Shown: positions 49,022 through 58,504, numbered from the stretch's first letter. The stretch: 64,000 nt of DNA from Nostoc sp. MG11 (GCF_014904695.1 NZ_JACXXN010000003.1:124001-188000); one strand, 5' to 3'. Translations and numbers: made by a program. The notes: a model not told the origin generated them from the sequence alone.

Positions 49022-49774
49022 TCATTCAACTCTTCTAGAGTCAATTACTCCATCAATAAATTGTTGCAGTCGTTCATAATGTGACCCTTTCCAATAAATC
49101 TGACCACATTCTTCACAGCGATTAAATTCATCTATCTGCGATCGCACCGTTTCTGGAACTTGCTCAATAACGGCTTGTTTATCTACAGGTTCTAACAAAC
49201 CATTGCAACGCAAACATCGTTGAAAAGGAGATACTAATTCAAACAAGTCGAAACGTCGCAGTACTTCCAAAATTTGTTGCTGAGGATTAGTGTTTCTCAC
49301 ATAATATCCATAAGTTACTAAACTACGCATCAATAAACCGCGATCGCGAGTTAAAAGAATGCGTGTTTGACTGTAGGAAATATTTGCTAATTCCTCATCT
49401 TCGTAGTCATTGCGATATAAAGTATCAAAGCCTAAAAGTCGTAGAGATGTTGCTAACTTACCTAAATGAATATCTAAAACAAAACGGATAACACTGAGTG
49501 GTTTAGGTAAAATAAAAATACTGGGTTTAGCAATGTTCCTCGCAGATATCGGATAAACATTGATAGTATCTCCATCTTGAACAATATAAGAAAAATTTAC
49601 ATATTCACCATTAACTTCTATACAGTCAACTTCTGGATGAGGAACACCCAACGCTTCAATCATGTCCTTAATTGAGGCTCTTTCCTCAAAACAATGGGAT
49701 ATTCTCACCTGCTTTTGATGCCGTGGTAAAAAATCATTCAATTCCGCATAAAAGTAAAAAAATGCAACAGCCAT
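49022..49774 (-). CDS. Ubiquitin-like Mut7-C RNase domain protein
   Basis: ATG at 49774 (MAVAFFYFYAELNDFLP) is preferred to a GTG two codons upstream. The about 250-aa protein has an N-terminal beta-grasp Ub-Mut7C domain (about 1-80; VRISHCFEERASIKDMIEAL, VNFSYIVQDGDTINVYP). A Mut7-C PIN-like RNase domain follows (about 90-250; FVLDIHLGKLATSLRLLGFDT, RILLTRDRGLLMR) with a C-terminal zinc ribbon (RCLRCNG and RCEECGQIYW). The conserved acidic residues (D in VLDIHLG, D in LTRDRG) are present. These proteins are predicted ribonucleases, possibly toxin-like or RNA-decay factors; the target is unknown. It stands alone. Confidence 0.88.
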   Translation of the reverse strand: MAVAFFYFYAELNDFLPRHQKQVRISHCFEERASIKDMIEALGVPHPEVDCIEVNGEYVNFSYIVQDGDTINVYPISARNIAKPSIFILPKPLSVIRFVLDIHLGKLATSLRLLGFDTLYRNDYEDEELANISYSQTRILLTRDRGLLMRSLVTYGYYVRNTNPQQQILEVLRRFDLFELVSPFQRCLRCNGLLEPVDKQAVIEQVPETVRSQIDEFNRCEECGQIYWKGSHYERLQQFIDGVIDSRRVE

Positions 49775-50273
49775 ATTCACAAATATTTGAATTAGTCAAT
49801 AGTAATTATTAATTTATTAATTTAATCTCTGTCTTCCGCTTTTCCCCATTATTGGACACAAAACACATCCTAATAAATTCTCTCATTCCTGCTCTTTCTT
49901 ACCCAAAGAATATCAATTAATTTTACTAATTTACATTCTCGGTCTTCGTCCAGTCTAATGGCAAGTGCTTTTGTACTAGTAGCCGCGATGGGCTACGCCT
50001 ACGCCTCGCCTTTTACAGAGTATGCACCAGTTGCCTAAATCCTGTCAGAGTGAGTATTTCCGCAATACCTAGAGCATCGATTCAGTAATGGCAAAAACCC
50101 GATTTATTTTCGGTAAAACGACCAATTTTCGTTAACTGTAGAGACGTTGCATTGCAACGTCTCTACAAAAGAATCGGTGTTCTAGCGCAGTACAATGATA
50201 CCGACAAGACCTAATTACGATTTGTATGAGAATCTGTTGATAAATAACTCTAGTTCTCTAAAATATATAATTA
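49775..50273. other. Intergenic upstream of the LacI gene
   Basis: The spacer contains a short GGGCTACGCCTACGCC-type repeat remnant near 49989 and the 29-bp palindrome at 50138-50166. No gene is seen. Confidence 0.5.
50138..50166. repeat. 29-bp palindrome, AGAGACGTT family
   Basis: GTAGAGACGTTGCA and TGCAACGTCTCTAC form 14-bp perfect arms around one base. It is related to 21566-21589 and 48570-48591. Confidence 0.7.
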
Positions 50274-50287
50274 TGCACACGTGTGCA
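50274..50287. promoter_or_regulatory. LacI-family operator upstream of the regulator gene
   Basis: TGCACACGTGTGCA is a perfect 14-bp palindrome ending 21 bp before the LacI-family start codon. The same core recurs at 52534-52547. Its place fits autoregulation. Confidence 0.7.
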
Positions 50288-50308
50288 ATTGTCTTTTAAA
50301 GTAAAATA

Positions 50309-51346
50309 ATGAGTAAACGAAGAGTTTCAATTGAAGATATTGCTCGCAGAGCAGGTGTTTCTCATTCTACAGTTTCACGCGCTTTACGAGATAACCCTCT
50401 AATTAGCCCGAAAGTGCGAGAGGAAATTAAGCAACTGGCGCGAGAGATGAGCTATGTACCCAATGCTATTGCTCAAAGCTTGCTTTCTTCACGTACTAAT
50501 ACCATTGGAGTAGTAGTAACTTCAATAGCAGATCCTTTTTTTGCTGAGGTAGTAGAGGGAATCGAACAGGTTGCTAGGCCAGCAGGCTTGAGTGTTGTGT
50601 TAAGTACTTCACATCGAGATTTGGAGCAGGAAATAGCAGCTATTGATAATTTTCATCGCCGTAGAGTAGACGGTATTTTGGTAGCCGACTCACGAATTAG
50701 TAAACAGCATACAAAGCAACTAATACAAATTGCTGTACCAACAGTTCTAATTAATAGCCAGGCCGAAGATCAATTAGAAATGTTTCACTCAGTAGCAATA
50801 GACGATCGCTTAGGTGCTAAATTGGCTGTAGAGCATCTAGTAAGTCTAGGACACACTTCTATTGGTTATTTAGGTGTGGGCGATCGCAGCAGATCAAATC
50901 AACAGCGCCTAGAAGGATATCGAATCGCTCTTGCTGAAGCCGGTCTACCACAAATTGATGATTGGGTTGCAATTAATGATGAAGATAATATCAGAACAAG
51001 CGATGTTGGTACTGGTCAAAAGATGCTATCTAAACTATTTACTGCTGAGGTAACTGGCATCTTTTGTTATAACGATATGGTAACAGTTGGCGCTCTATTG
51101 GCTTGTCAGGAATTAGGTATTTCAGTACCACGAGATTTAAGTTTAGTCGGATTTGATGGTATTGCTCTGTCCCGTTTCGTGACACCGCCACTCACGACAG
51201 TTTCCCAGCCAATGTTAGAAATTGGTTGCTCTGCTATGCAAATGTTACTCGATTTAGTACAGGGGAAAAGTGTGGAAAATCTCGTTTTATCTCCTTTTTT
51301 AGTAACGCGAGGTAGTAGCACAGCATTAAGAAATGACCACAAATAA
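50309..51346 (+). CDS. LacI family transcriptional regulator
   Basis: This 345-aa protein has the LacI DNA-binding head (RVSIEDIARRAGVSHSTVSR, then ISPKVREEIKQLAREMSYVPN with the hinge helix AIAQSLLSSRTNTIGVVV). A periplasmic-binding-like effector domain follows (DPFFAEVVEGIEQVARPAG, AIDDRLGAKLAVEHLVSLGH, GIFCYNDMVTVGALLACQELG, LVGFDGIALSRFVTPPLTTV). It should bind palindromic operators as a dimer and respond to a sugar or polyol. TGCACACGTGTGCA lies immediately upstream and again before the inositol oxygenase relic. Hence I infer control of itself and of the sugar/polyol genes that follow. Confidence 0.93.
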   Translation: MSKRRVSIEDIARRAGVSHSTVSRALRDNPLISPKVREEIKQLAREMSYVPNAIAQSLLSSRTNTIGVVVTSIADPFFAEVVEGIEQVARPAGLSVVLSTSHRDLEQEIAAIDNFHRRRVDGILVADSRISKQHTKQLIQIAVPTVLINSQAEDQLEMFHSVAIDDRLGAKLAVEHLVSLGHTSIGYLGVGDRSRSNQQRLEGYRIALAEAGLPQIDDWVAINDEDNIRTSDVGTGQKMLSKLFTAEVTGIFCYNDMVTVGALLACQELGISVPRDLSLVGFDGIALSRFVTPPLTTVSQPMLEIGCSAMQMLLDLVQGKSVENLVLSPFLVTRGSSTALRNDHK

Positions 51347-51406
51347 TTTTCCAATTTAGCTGAACTCAGCAAAAGCCTCACCTCACCCCCAAGATAGGCA
51401 ATGCAG

Positions 51407-51598
51407 TTAGCGGTATAGTACTCCAATGATCAGAGCAAAGACAATTGGAATAATGATCGGGATAGCAACAATAAGTCCCCATTTACCAATCCGAATTTCT
51501 TCACCTTCTGATTTGAGAAGTGCTATCCAACCACCAACTCCCATCAATAGCCAGATGCATCCGAAGGCAATAAATATAATAAATACTGAGTCTTGCAT
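51407..51598 (-). CDS. Small two-helix membrane protein, unknown
   Basis: This 63-aa protein has two hydrophobic helices (SVFIIFIAFGCIWLLMGVGG and WGLIVAIPIIIPIVFALIIG) joined by a charged loop (LKSEGEEIRIGK), a convincing membrane topology. No family is recognised. It converges with the LacI gene, 60 bp away. It could be a real small membrane protein; the reverse-strand reading is not compelling. Confidence 0.45.
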   Translation of the reverse strand: MQDSVFIIFIAFGCIWLLMGVGGWIALLKSEGEEIRIGKWGLIVAIPIIIPIVFALIIGVLYR

Positions 51599-51689
51599 AT
51601 TAATAAACCACCAATTTAAAAACGTTTAATAATCATTTGAATAATTTAGCAACACCTGAAACAATTCAGTGTTAAGGCAAATACATAGT

Positions 51690-52448
51690 ATGAAAAACGA
51701 CGATCATCAAGTAGGTCGGATTCTGAGTCGAAGAGAAACACTGGCGCTATTTAGGACAACTGTAGCAGCAACGCTTTTTGGATGCATGCCTAGAAAGTCT
51801 CACTCTTCTGCACACATACAATTTAGTGTATCCTTACCTACAACATTGCCAACGTGTGTCGTCAGACCACAGCAGACCGAAGGCCCGTATTTTGTAGACG
51901 AGAAGCTCAACCGCTCCGATATCCGCTCTGATCCTTCGGATGGTTCGGTGAAAGACGGTATACCACTCAAACTAACGCTTCGTGTTTCTCAGTTTAATAG
52001 TACTGGTTGCACGCCGCTTGTTGGTGCGATCGCAGATATTTGGCATTGTGACGCCCTAGGTATTTATTCTGATGTAAAAGACCCAAGTTTCAATACCGTC
52101 GGCAAAAAATTCCTGCGCGGGTATCAAGTGACAGACGCAAATGGAACCGTCCAGTTCACAACCATCTACCCTGGTTGGTACGAGGGTAGAGGAGTCCATA
52201 TCCATTTTAAGGTACGCACAGATCCGACATCAAGACAGAATTATGAGTTTACGTCACAACTATACTTTGATGACTCGATCACAGATCAGGTGTATACACA
52301 TGCACCATACGCCAGCAGAGGACAGCGTACGCTGAGGAATACTGAAGATTGGATCTTTAAAGACGGTGGAGAGCAATTGTTACTTACACTCACCAAAACA
52401 AATCTTGGTTACGCAGCAACGTTTGATATTGGACTTCAGACAGTTTAA
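51690..52448 (+). CDS. Intradiol ring-cleavage dioxygenase-like protein with Tat/lipoprotein-like N-terminus
   Basis: ATG at 51690 gives MKNDDHQVGRILSRRETLAL; a GTG at 51669 is less likely. The N-terminus has twin arginines and a hydrophobic segment (RRETLALFRTTVAATLFGC), like a Tat signal with a lipobox-type Cys. The core shows QQTEGPYFVDE, ADIWHCDALGIYSDV (iron Tyr), FTTIYPGWYEGRGVHIHFKV (iron Tyr and two His), matching the non-haem Fe(III) ligands of protocatechuate/catechol dioxygenases. Such exported dioxygenase-like proteins occur in many bacteria; the aromatic substrate is unknown. It lies between the LacI gene and its second operator, but a link to that regulon is unproven. Confidence 0.85.
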   Translation: MKNDDHQVGRILSRRETLALFRTTVAATLFGCMPRKSHSSAHIQFSVSLPTTLPTCVVRPQQTEGPYFVDEKLNRSDIRSDPSDGSVKDGIPLKLTLRVSQFNSTGCTPLVGAIADIWHCDALGIYSDVKDPSFNTVGKKFLRGYQVTDANGTVQFTTIYPGWYEGRGVHIHFKVRTDPTSRQNYEFTSQLYFDDSITDQVYTHAPYASRGQRTLRNTEDWIFKDGGEQLLLTLTKTNLGYAATFDIGLQTV

Positions 52449-52527
52449 GCAACAGTTAATCCTGATTTACAGCAATTTTCAAATGTATGGGGAACGGAGT
52501 CAAAATGTGCAAAAAAACTTAACACAC

Positions 52528-52553
52528 TATTCTTGCACACGTGTGCAAGAATA
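52528..52553. promoter_or_regulatory. 26-bp perfect palindromic LacI operator
   Basis: TATTCTTGCACAC followed by its exact reverse complement GTGTGCAAGAATA. The 14-bp centre is identical to the site upstream of the LacI gene. It lies 67 bp before the decayed inositol oxygenase start. Confidence 0.75.
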
Positions 52554-52570
52554 AATCTATGACAAGTTTA

Positions 52571-52584
52571 TGCACACGTCTGCA
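52571..52584. promoter_or_regulatory. Second, degenerate LacI operator
   Basis: TGCACACGTCTGCA differs from the palindrome by one base. The centre-to-centre distance from the first operator is 37 bp. Confidence 0.6.
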
Positions 52585-52619
52585 AAAAATGGAGCGCAAA
52601 AGTATCATTTAACAAAGAT

Positions 52620-53197
52620 ATGTCTCAAACTCTAAAACATTCTATTGCTCATCCTCAAAACAATCCCTTGCATTCTCTAAAAGAGTGGGAAGAGGACTTA
52701 CTAAATCGCTATCTTGAGCCAGACAACATAGTAAAAGAAAGTAAAGCTATCGCTGAATCCAGGAATTAAAAAACGCCTACCAAAGACACGGTAAAATAGT
52801 TTTATAGGTTGAATCATCTCAACCAACTGTACAATTTTATACTAGTTGTAATAACTTTATGTGTAATAGCAAATATGGTGTTTATGAGCCGAATTGTAAA
52901 TTGGAATAATGTACATATTTCGTAGGGTCATGATGGTATAGAAATCATTTAATGAAAAACTATTTCCCCGAACTTGCATTGTACATTCTCCGCTATCACT
53001 TGTTTTATCCCCAACACCGTGAAAATGCATACGAGCATTTGATAAATAAACATGATAAATGAATGTTTAAATGGGTGAATTTATTCAATCCCTACGATTT
53101 ATATTCAAAAAATTCTATTTCTCTTGGTTGGCAAAAACTAAAGCTATACTATAAAGATTTAGTTGCTAAATATTTACCTACAACAATCAAACTCTAA
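52620..53197 (+). pseudogene. Decayed myo-inositol oxygenase gene
   Basis: The 5' part from ATG 52620 reads PLHSLKEWEEDLLNRYLEPD and continues through stops at 52767 and 52797 into TVK-stop-FYRLNH, a signature of inositol oxygenases. After about 30 unalignable bases and loss of roughly 120 codons, the 3' part resumes at 52865 as NSKYGVYEPNC. It continues through a shifted NNVHIS-stop-GHD segment, then ELALYILRYHLFYPQHRENA, a stop at 53057, and KWVNLFNPYDLYSKNSIS to KDLVAKYLPTTIKL at 53197. Intact enzymes (about 250-300 aa) oxidise myo-inositol to D-glucuronate with a di-iron centre. The loss removes most iron-ligand segments, so this cannot be functional. It sits right behind two LacI operators. 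Confidence 0.85.
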
Positions 53198-54068
53198 ATA
53201 TCCGGTAGTAGGACAGGCAAAAATTTCCAAAATCCCGCACAGACAATATATTTGATTGACCTTGTGCAGATAGCGATTATTTGTTGCTTATTCTGATGAG
53301 CAAACATTTTTCGGCAAGACTAAACTGGGTAGAGCGTTTTCTAAATCTGAGTAGCACGTCGCATATAAAATATGTGTGCAGATGACTGGAAATTGGAGTT
53401 ATAAATGTTAAGTTTTTTAAATTTAGCCTCAGATGAATGCTGCTTAATTTTCGTAAATTCTCTGAGAGAAAAAGCTTGAATTGCTTAGAAACAGAATAGT
53501 CTTCTTTGTTTTGTAAAGTTCGATAAAGGGAGTTAATTTTTTTGTGATAATGCAGGATAAACTATTAATAATAGTCAAATACCATCAAAATTTGCAAATT
53601 TGATAGCATAAGGCTCAAAATTTAGTTAAGTAGGTAGGCACAAATAATTAGCAGATAGTAGGGTGTGTTACGGCTTCTGTAATGCACCAAAAACTAGAAA
53701 TGGTGCGTTACGCGCTTCGCGTTAACACACCCTACAGGGGTTTTATATTTAATTCAAACCCGCTACTTAAAAGCCGTTTTCAATCCATGCACTTCCAAAT
53801 ATACTTTTACAAAAAAATAAAGTGGATCTTTGAGATAGTGCAACACTCATGATTTTGCTTTAAAAAACCAAAAAGCTAATTTAGTGAACTAATAGCAATA
53901 ACTCCAATCAAGTGATATCACATGACGTTTGAGAACAGTTGAGATGGCAAAAGCTAGCAGTGTCACTAAATTGGGTCTGAAGTTTTCAGACCTAGTTCAT
54001 CTTGTGATGACATTGCAGATTTAGAGTTTGCTGACCTTTCTCAAATTCAAATGTGTTGTTAGATATTG
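53198..54068. other. Intergenic between the oxygenase relic and the ABC operon
   Basis: It is AT-rich with no gene recognised. It includes the inverted-repeat element at 53658-53735. The promoter of the ABC transporter genes probably lies in the last 200 bp; no further TGCACACGTGTGCA site was seen here. Confidence 0.5.
53658..53735. repeat. Palindromic repeat element (GTAGGGTGTGTTA type)
   Basis: The ends GTAGGGTGTGTTA and TAACACACCCTAC are exact inverse copies. An inner AATGCACCA/TGGTGCGTT pair extends the hairpin. It is 78 bp and is the known style of small cyanobacterial repeats. Confidence 0.65.
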
Positions 54069-55094
54069 ATGAATATGAAAAAAATTGCGATCGCAGCTAG
54101 TATCTTAAGTATTTTTAGTAGTACTATTGTCGGCTGCACAAATACCTCTCCCAATAACAATACTGCTACTAACACTGATACCTACACTGCTACCAACACA
54201 GCTACACAGAGCAAAGATAGTAATCAGGATGTCAAATTGCGATCAGTCGGAGTCACCGTTGGCGATCTAAGTAATCCCTTCTTCGTCCTCATGGGACAGG
54301 GAGCTGAGAAAGAAGCCAAGAGGATTGGCGGTGATGATGTTAGAGTTACTGTGGTTTCCAGTGGCTACGATCTCAACCAACAAACCAACCAAATCGAAAA
54401 TTTCGTTGCTGCTGACACTGACATAATTATCCTGAATGCTGCTGATAGTAAAGCAATTAGACCAGCAGTCGATAGAGCAAGGAAAGCAGGTCAAATCGTG
54501 ATTGCGGTAGACACAGCCGTTGATGCAGATGTGGATGCTACAGTTACCACCGATAATCTGCAAGCCGGCGAGGTGGCTTGTAAATATATTGTTGATCGCC
54601 TCAAAGGCAAAGGCAATGTAGTAATAGTTAACGGCCCGCCGGTGTCCTCAGTGATCCAGCGAGTTGATGGCTGCCAAAAGGTATTATCCAAATATCCCGA
54701 TATAAAAATACTTTCTAAAGACCAGAACGCAGAAGGGAGCCGGGATGGAGGGCTGAAAGTAATGAGCGATCTGCTGACAACCTATCCCAAAATTGATGCT
54801 GTCTTTGCCATCAACGATCCAAGTGGCGTGGGAGTAGATTTAGCAGCTAACCAAGCCAAACGCAAGGAATTTTTCATTGTTGGCGTTGATGGTGCGCCAG
54901 AAGCAATCCAGGCGATCGCATCCAACAACAGTCTATATGCTGCGACTGCTACTCAAAATCCCACAGCAATGACCCGAAAAGCAGTTCAGGTTGGCAACGA
55001 CATTCTGCATGGCAAAAAACCTGAATCACCCAACATTCTGATTCCAGTCAAGTTGATCACAAAAGATAACGTCAACACCTCCCAAGGTTGGTAA
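54069..55094 (+). CDS. Sugar/polyol ABC transporter substrate-binding lipoprotein (RbsB-type)
   Basis: The start is taken as ATG 54069 (a further ATG at 54075; a TTG lies one codon earlier). The about 341-aa protein has a lipoprotein signal with lipobox STIVGC and then a Thr/Asn-rich linker. The type-I periplasmic-binding fold shows VGVTVGDLSNPFFVLMGQGAEK, QTNQIENFVAADTDIIILNA, VIAVDTAVDADVDATVTTDN, DAVFAINDPSGVGVDLAANQ and IVGVDGAPEAIQAI. This is the ribose/galactose/inositol-binding group. Ligand is uncertain; inositol is suggested by the adjacent oxygenase relic. It is the first gene of a three-gene importer. Confidence 0.88.
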   Translation: MNMKKIAIAASILSIFSSTIVGCTNTSPNNNTATNTDTYTATNTATQSKDSNQDVKLRSVGVTVGDLSNPFFVLMGQGAEKEAKRIGGDDVRVTVVSSGYDLNQQTNQIENFVAADTDIIILNAADSKAIRPAVDRARKAGQIVIAVDTAVDADVDATVTTDNLQAGEVACKYIVDRLKGKGNVVIVNGPPVSSVIQRVDGCQKVLSKYPDIKILSKDQNAEGSRDGGLKVMSDLLTTYPKIDAVFAINDPSGVGVDLAANQAKRKEFFIVGVDGAPEAIQAIASNNSLYAATATQNPTAMTRKAVQVGNDILHGKKPESPNILIPVKLITKDNVNTSQGW

Positions 55095-55103
55095 GTGGGA
55101 ATT

Positions 55104-55170
55104 GCGGAGATGAGGAAGCAGAGGGGCAGAGGGAATAAATACTGACCCTTGACCCTTGACTCCTCACTCA
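55104..55170. repeat. Dispersed purine-rich / CTTGACC repeat between binding-protein and ATPase genes
   Basis: AGGAAGCAGAGGGGCAGAGGG followed by CTGACCCTTGACCCTTGAC resembles the repeats at 22912 and 28211, here inside an operon spacer. Confidence 0.5.
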
Positions 55171-55191
55171 ATTTTTTTACAGGATTCGTTT

Positions 55192-56745
55192 ATGACAACA
55201 ACTACTGAAACTTCTTTTTCTGATACACCAACCACTACCCCTGTATTAGAAATGCAAGGGATTGGGAAACGATTTCATGGTGTACCTGCTCTCCAAAACG
55301 TCAATCTTACGATTTATCCGGGAGAGGTTCACGCCCTCATGGGTGAGAACGGGGCAGGCAAAAGCACATTGATGAAAATCTTGGCTGGAGCTTACATTGC
55401 TGACGAAGGCGAGATTCGCATCAATGGTAGCCCTGTAAAAATTACCGATCCGAGTACAGCACGTAAAGCTGGTATTAATCTGATTTATCAAGAACTAAAT
55501 GTTGCACCCAATTTAACCGTTACCGAAAATATTTTTATGGGTAGCGAGTTACAGCGAGGTCAATTTTTAGACCGCAAAGGTATGGAAATTGAAGCACAGC
55601 AGGTGCTCCAAAGCCTGGGAGCCAACTTTACAGCCCAGACTGTGGTTGGTAGCTTGTTGATCGCCGAACAGCAACAGGTGGAAATTGCGCGGGCGCTGAA
55701 AGATAAAAGCCGCGTTTTGGTGATGGATGAGCCGACAGCAGCCCTATCTGACCGCGAGACTGAGCATTTATTTGAGGTAATTCGCAAACTGCGGAATGAT
55801 GGCATTGCCATTATCTACATCAGCCACCGCATGGAAGAAATATATGCCCTGGCTGACCGAATTAGTGTGCTGCGTGATGGTCAATACATTGGTAGTCTTA
55901 CGCGGGATGAAATTTCTCCACAGCGATTGGTGCAGATGATGGTTGGTCGTCCTATGGAGGATTTTTACGAACATCAACGGCAAATGAATCCTGGCCCAGT
56001 AGTGCTAGAAGTCAGAAATATCAGCGACGGACGCAAGATTGAGCCGATGAGTTTAAAAATTCATGCTGGAGAGATTCTTGGTCTAGCTGGGCTAGTTGGT
56101 GCAGGACGTACGGAAGTATCCCGGCTGATTTTTGGTGCTGATCACAAGGCAAGTGGTGAAGTATTCCTAAATGGTAAAAAACTGCATATTAATTCGCCTA
56201 GTGATGCCATTGCAGCCGGAATTGGTTACGTCCCGGAAGACCGCAAAGACCAGGGTTTATTTCTGGAGATGAGTGCTCGTAAGAATATTGCTATCAACAC
56301 ACTCAAGCAAGATGCAAAGGCTGGCATCGTTAATTGGGGTTCAGTTAATCAGCTGGCAACGCAAGCGGTAGAAAACTTCAATATTCGGCTGGCCAATTTA
56401 GAAATTAGAGCAGTGGATCTTTCTGGTGGCAATCAGCAGAAGCTACTGTTAGCGCGTTGGCTAGCCATTAAGCCGAGAGTATTGATGTTGGATGAGCCGA
56501 CACGTGGCGTAGATATCGGTGCTAAAAGCGAAATTTACCGAATTATGAGCGAGTTGGCAGCACAAGGCGTTGCCATTCTCATGGTTTCCAGCGAACTAAC
56601 AGAGGTTGTGGGAATGAGCGATCGCGTCCTAGTGATGCGAGAAGGACAACTGGTGGGTGAACTGGATGGCAGTCTTGGTAAAGAAATTACCCAAGAAAAA
56701 ATTATGCACTACGCAACTGGAGCATCGGAGGTACTAGGATCATGA
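55192..56745 (+). CDS. Sugar/polyol ABC transporter ATPase, two nucleotide-binding domains (RbsA-type)
   Basis: ATG at 55192 is preceded by CAGGA; an upstream start at 55156 would read through the spacer repeat. The about 517-aa protein has two ABC cassettes. The first has [15 protein letters not shown] (Walker A), [15 protein letters not shown] (signature region) and [13 protein letters not shown] (Walker B). The second has [17 protein letters not shown] (degenerate Walker A), [15 protein letters not shown] and [19 protein letters not shown]. That two-domain pattern, with a degenerate P-loop in the second half, is normal for carbohydrate-uptake-2 ATPases. Its stop overlaps the permease start by 4 bp, indicating translational coupling. 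Confidence 0.95.
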   Translation: MTTTTETSFSDTPTTTPVLEMQGIGKRFHGVPALQNVNLTIYPGEVHALMGENGAGKSTLMKILAGAYIADEGEIRINGSPVKITDPSTARKAGINLIYQELNVAPNLTVTENIFMGSELQRGQFLDRKGMEIEAQQVLQSLGANFTAQTVVGSLLIAEQQQVEIARALKDKSRVLVMDEPTAALSDRETEHLFEVIRKLRNDGIAIIYISHRMEEIYALADRISVLRDGQYIGSLTRDEISPQRLVQMMVGRPMEDFYEHQRQMNPGPVVLEVRNISDGRKIEPMSLKIHAGEILGLAGLVGAGRTEVSRLIFGADHKASGEVFLNGKKLHINSPSDAIAAGIGYVPEDRKDQGLFLEMSARKNIAINTLKQDAKAGIVNWGSVNQLATQAVENFNIRLANLEIRAVDLSGGNQQKLLLARWLAIKPRVLMLDEPTRGVDIGAKSEIYRIMSELAAQGVAILMVSSELTEVVGMSDRVLVMREGQLVGELDGSLGKEITQEKIMHYATGASEVLGS

Positions 56746-57740
56746 GTCATACGTTAAAGCCTGCCAATAACAGACTAGGCAAGGATTCAACATCGCGCAA
56801 GCGTCAATCAATCAGCACTCTGCTAGAGATTGCAGGTATTCTGCCAATTCTAGTAATTATCTGCATTTTATTTACATTCCTTTCTCCTAACTTCCTCACA
56901 GGCGGCAACCTCGTTAATATATTGCGCCAGGCATCCATCAACATTGTGCTGGCAACAGGAATGACGTTTGTGATTCTGACCGGAGGTATTGACCTTTCAG
57001 TTGGGTCAATATTGGGTGTTTCTGCCGTAGTTGCCGTACTTGTATCCCTACTTCCCGCTTTAGGTTGGGTGGCTGTGCCGGCTGGTTTACTAACAGGATT
57101 GCTTTTAGGCTTAGTCAACGGCGCTCTGATCACCTTTTTGGATGTACCGCCTTTTATTGTCACGCTGGGTTCACTCACTGCTCTACGGGGTGCTGCCTTT
57201 TTGGTTGCCAATGGCACAACGGTGATTAACCGCGATATAAATTTTGCTTGGGTGGGTAATGACTATTTGGGGCCCCTTCCTTGGCTAGTAATCATTGCTC
57301 TACTGACTGTATTAGTTAGTTGGTTTGTTCTCAGACAAACTGTTTTAGGAGTGCAAATCTACGCTGTTGGTGGTAACGAACGAGCAGCACGACTAACTGG
57401 TATCAAAGTAAATCGCGTCTTGCTATTTGTCTATGGCGTCAGTGGAATGCTAGCGGGTTTAGCAGGAATAATGAGCGCCAGCCGTCTTTATAGTGCTACT
57501 GGCATGTTAGGCCAGGGTTACGAATTAGATGCGATCGCTGCCGTAATTCTTGGTGGAACTAGCTTTACAGGCGGCATTGGTACGATTGGCGGAACCCTTC
57601 TAGGTGCATTGATCATTGCTGTTCTCAACAATGGTTTGACCCTATTGAACATGTCTTACTTCTGGCAACTAGTCGTCAAAGGTCTAGTAATCATTGTGGC
57701 GGTAATGATTGATCGCCTCCGCAGACGTTCCAGACGTTGA
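56742..57740 (+). CDS. Sugar/polyol ABC transporter permease (RbsC-type)
   Basis: This 332-aa membrane protein has about eight to ten helices and family landmarks: [95 protein letters not shown] and [20 protein letters not shown]. It pairs with the double ATPase and binding lipoprotein to import a monosaccharide or cyclitol. Its ATG overlaps the ATPase stop by 4 bp. It ends RLRRRSRR, a normal basic C-terminus. A truncated MFS transporter fragment begins immediately after the stop codon. Confidence 0.95.
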   Translation: MSHTLKPANNRLGKDSTSRKRQSISTLLEIAGILPILVIICILFTFLSPNFLTGGNLVNILRQASINIVLATGMTFVILTGGIDLSVGSILGVSAVVAVLVSLLPALGWVAVPAGLLTGLLLGLVNGALITFLDVPPFIVTLGSLTALRGAAFLVANGTTVINRDINFAWVGNDYLGPLPWLVIIALLTVLVSWFVLRQTVLGVQIYAVGGNERAARLTGIKVNRVLLFVYGVSGMLAGLAGIMSASRLYSATGMLGQGYELDAIAAVILGGTSFTGGIGTIGGTLLGALIIAVLNNGLTLLNMSYFWQLVVKGLVIIVAVMIDRLRRRSRR

Positions 57741-57743
57741 AAA

Positions 57744-58223
57744 ATCAACGTCAACATTATTACAACACTGATTGCGATCGCCTTCGTAGACAAATTTGGT
57801 CGCAAGCCCCTGCTGATCCTAGGGTCACTCGGCATGACCCTAACATTGGGAACGATGGCTACTATTTTTGGAACCGCTCAGCTAGATGCTGCTGGTAATC
57901 CCACCTTGAGCGGCTCAGCGGGTATTGTAGCTCTCCTAGCAGCTAACCTCTATGTGTTTTGCTTCGGTTTCTCCTGGGGGCCAGTGGTCTGGGTGTTGTT
58001 GGGAGAAATGTTTAACAACAAAATTCGAGGTGCTGCACTTTCAGTTGCAGCTGCAATGCAATGGGTTGCGAATTTCGTCATTTCTACGACATTTCCTCCC
58101 ATACTGCAATATTTCGGGTTAGGTTCTGCCTATGGTCTTTATACAACCGCAGCAGCTATCTCTTTGTTCTTCGTTCTCTTTTTTATTAAGGAAACCAAAG
58201 GAATTGAGTTAGAAGAAATGTAA
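57744..58223 (+). pseudogene. 5'-truncated MFS sugar porter gene
   Basis: An open frame starts right after the permease stop with NIITTLIAIAFVDKFGRKPLL, the DxxGRK signature loop of sugar porters. It continues through LYVFCFGFSWGPVVWVLLGE, MFNNKIRGAALSVAAAMQWV (a PxxxR-like region) and KETKGIEL, the PETKG-type C-terminus of this family. Only about 155 of some 450 residues remain, covering roughly the last four or five membrane helices. An internal ATG at 57834 would give a 129-aa product. A deletion probably fused the end of the ABC operon to this fragment. Sugar porters include inositol/xylose/galactose transporters, in keeping with the locus. Confidence 0.8.
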
Positions 58224-58504
58224 TTAACATCAAACCAGTAGTTCACCAACCTAAAAATGCTAAGTGAAGGCTGGGGAAAAGGGAAAGGGAAAGGGATTAA
58301 AAATATGCACACTTTTCCCTTTAAAAAGCCAAGTTTCTTTAGCAAACTATTAGAGCTACCTTCTAATTAGCTAGAAAACAAAACATATTACATTTTCATT
58401 GAGCATTTGAACATAGTAAAAAAAATTAGGTATTGCTGAATTGGAGTATGTGCGTCTCTGCGTAAGATTCTCATACTTATATTTAGCAACGCCAAAAATT
58501 AATA

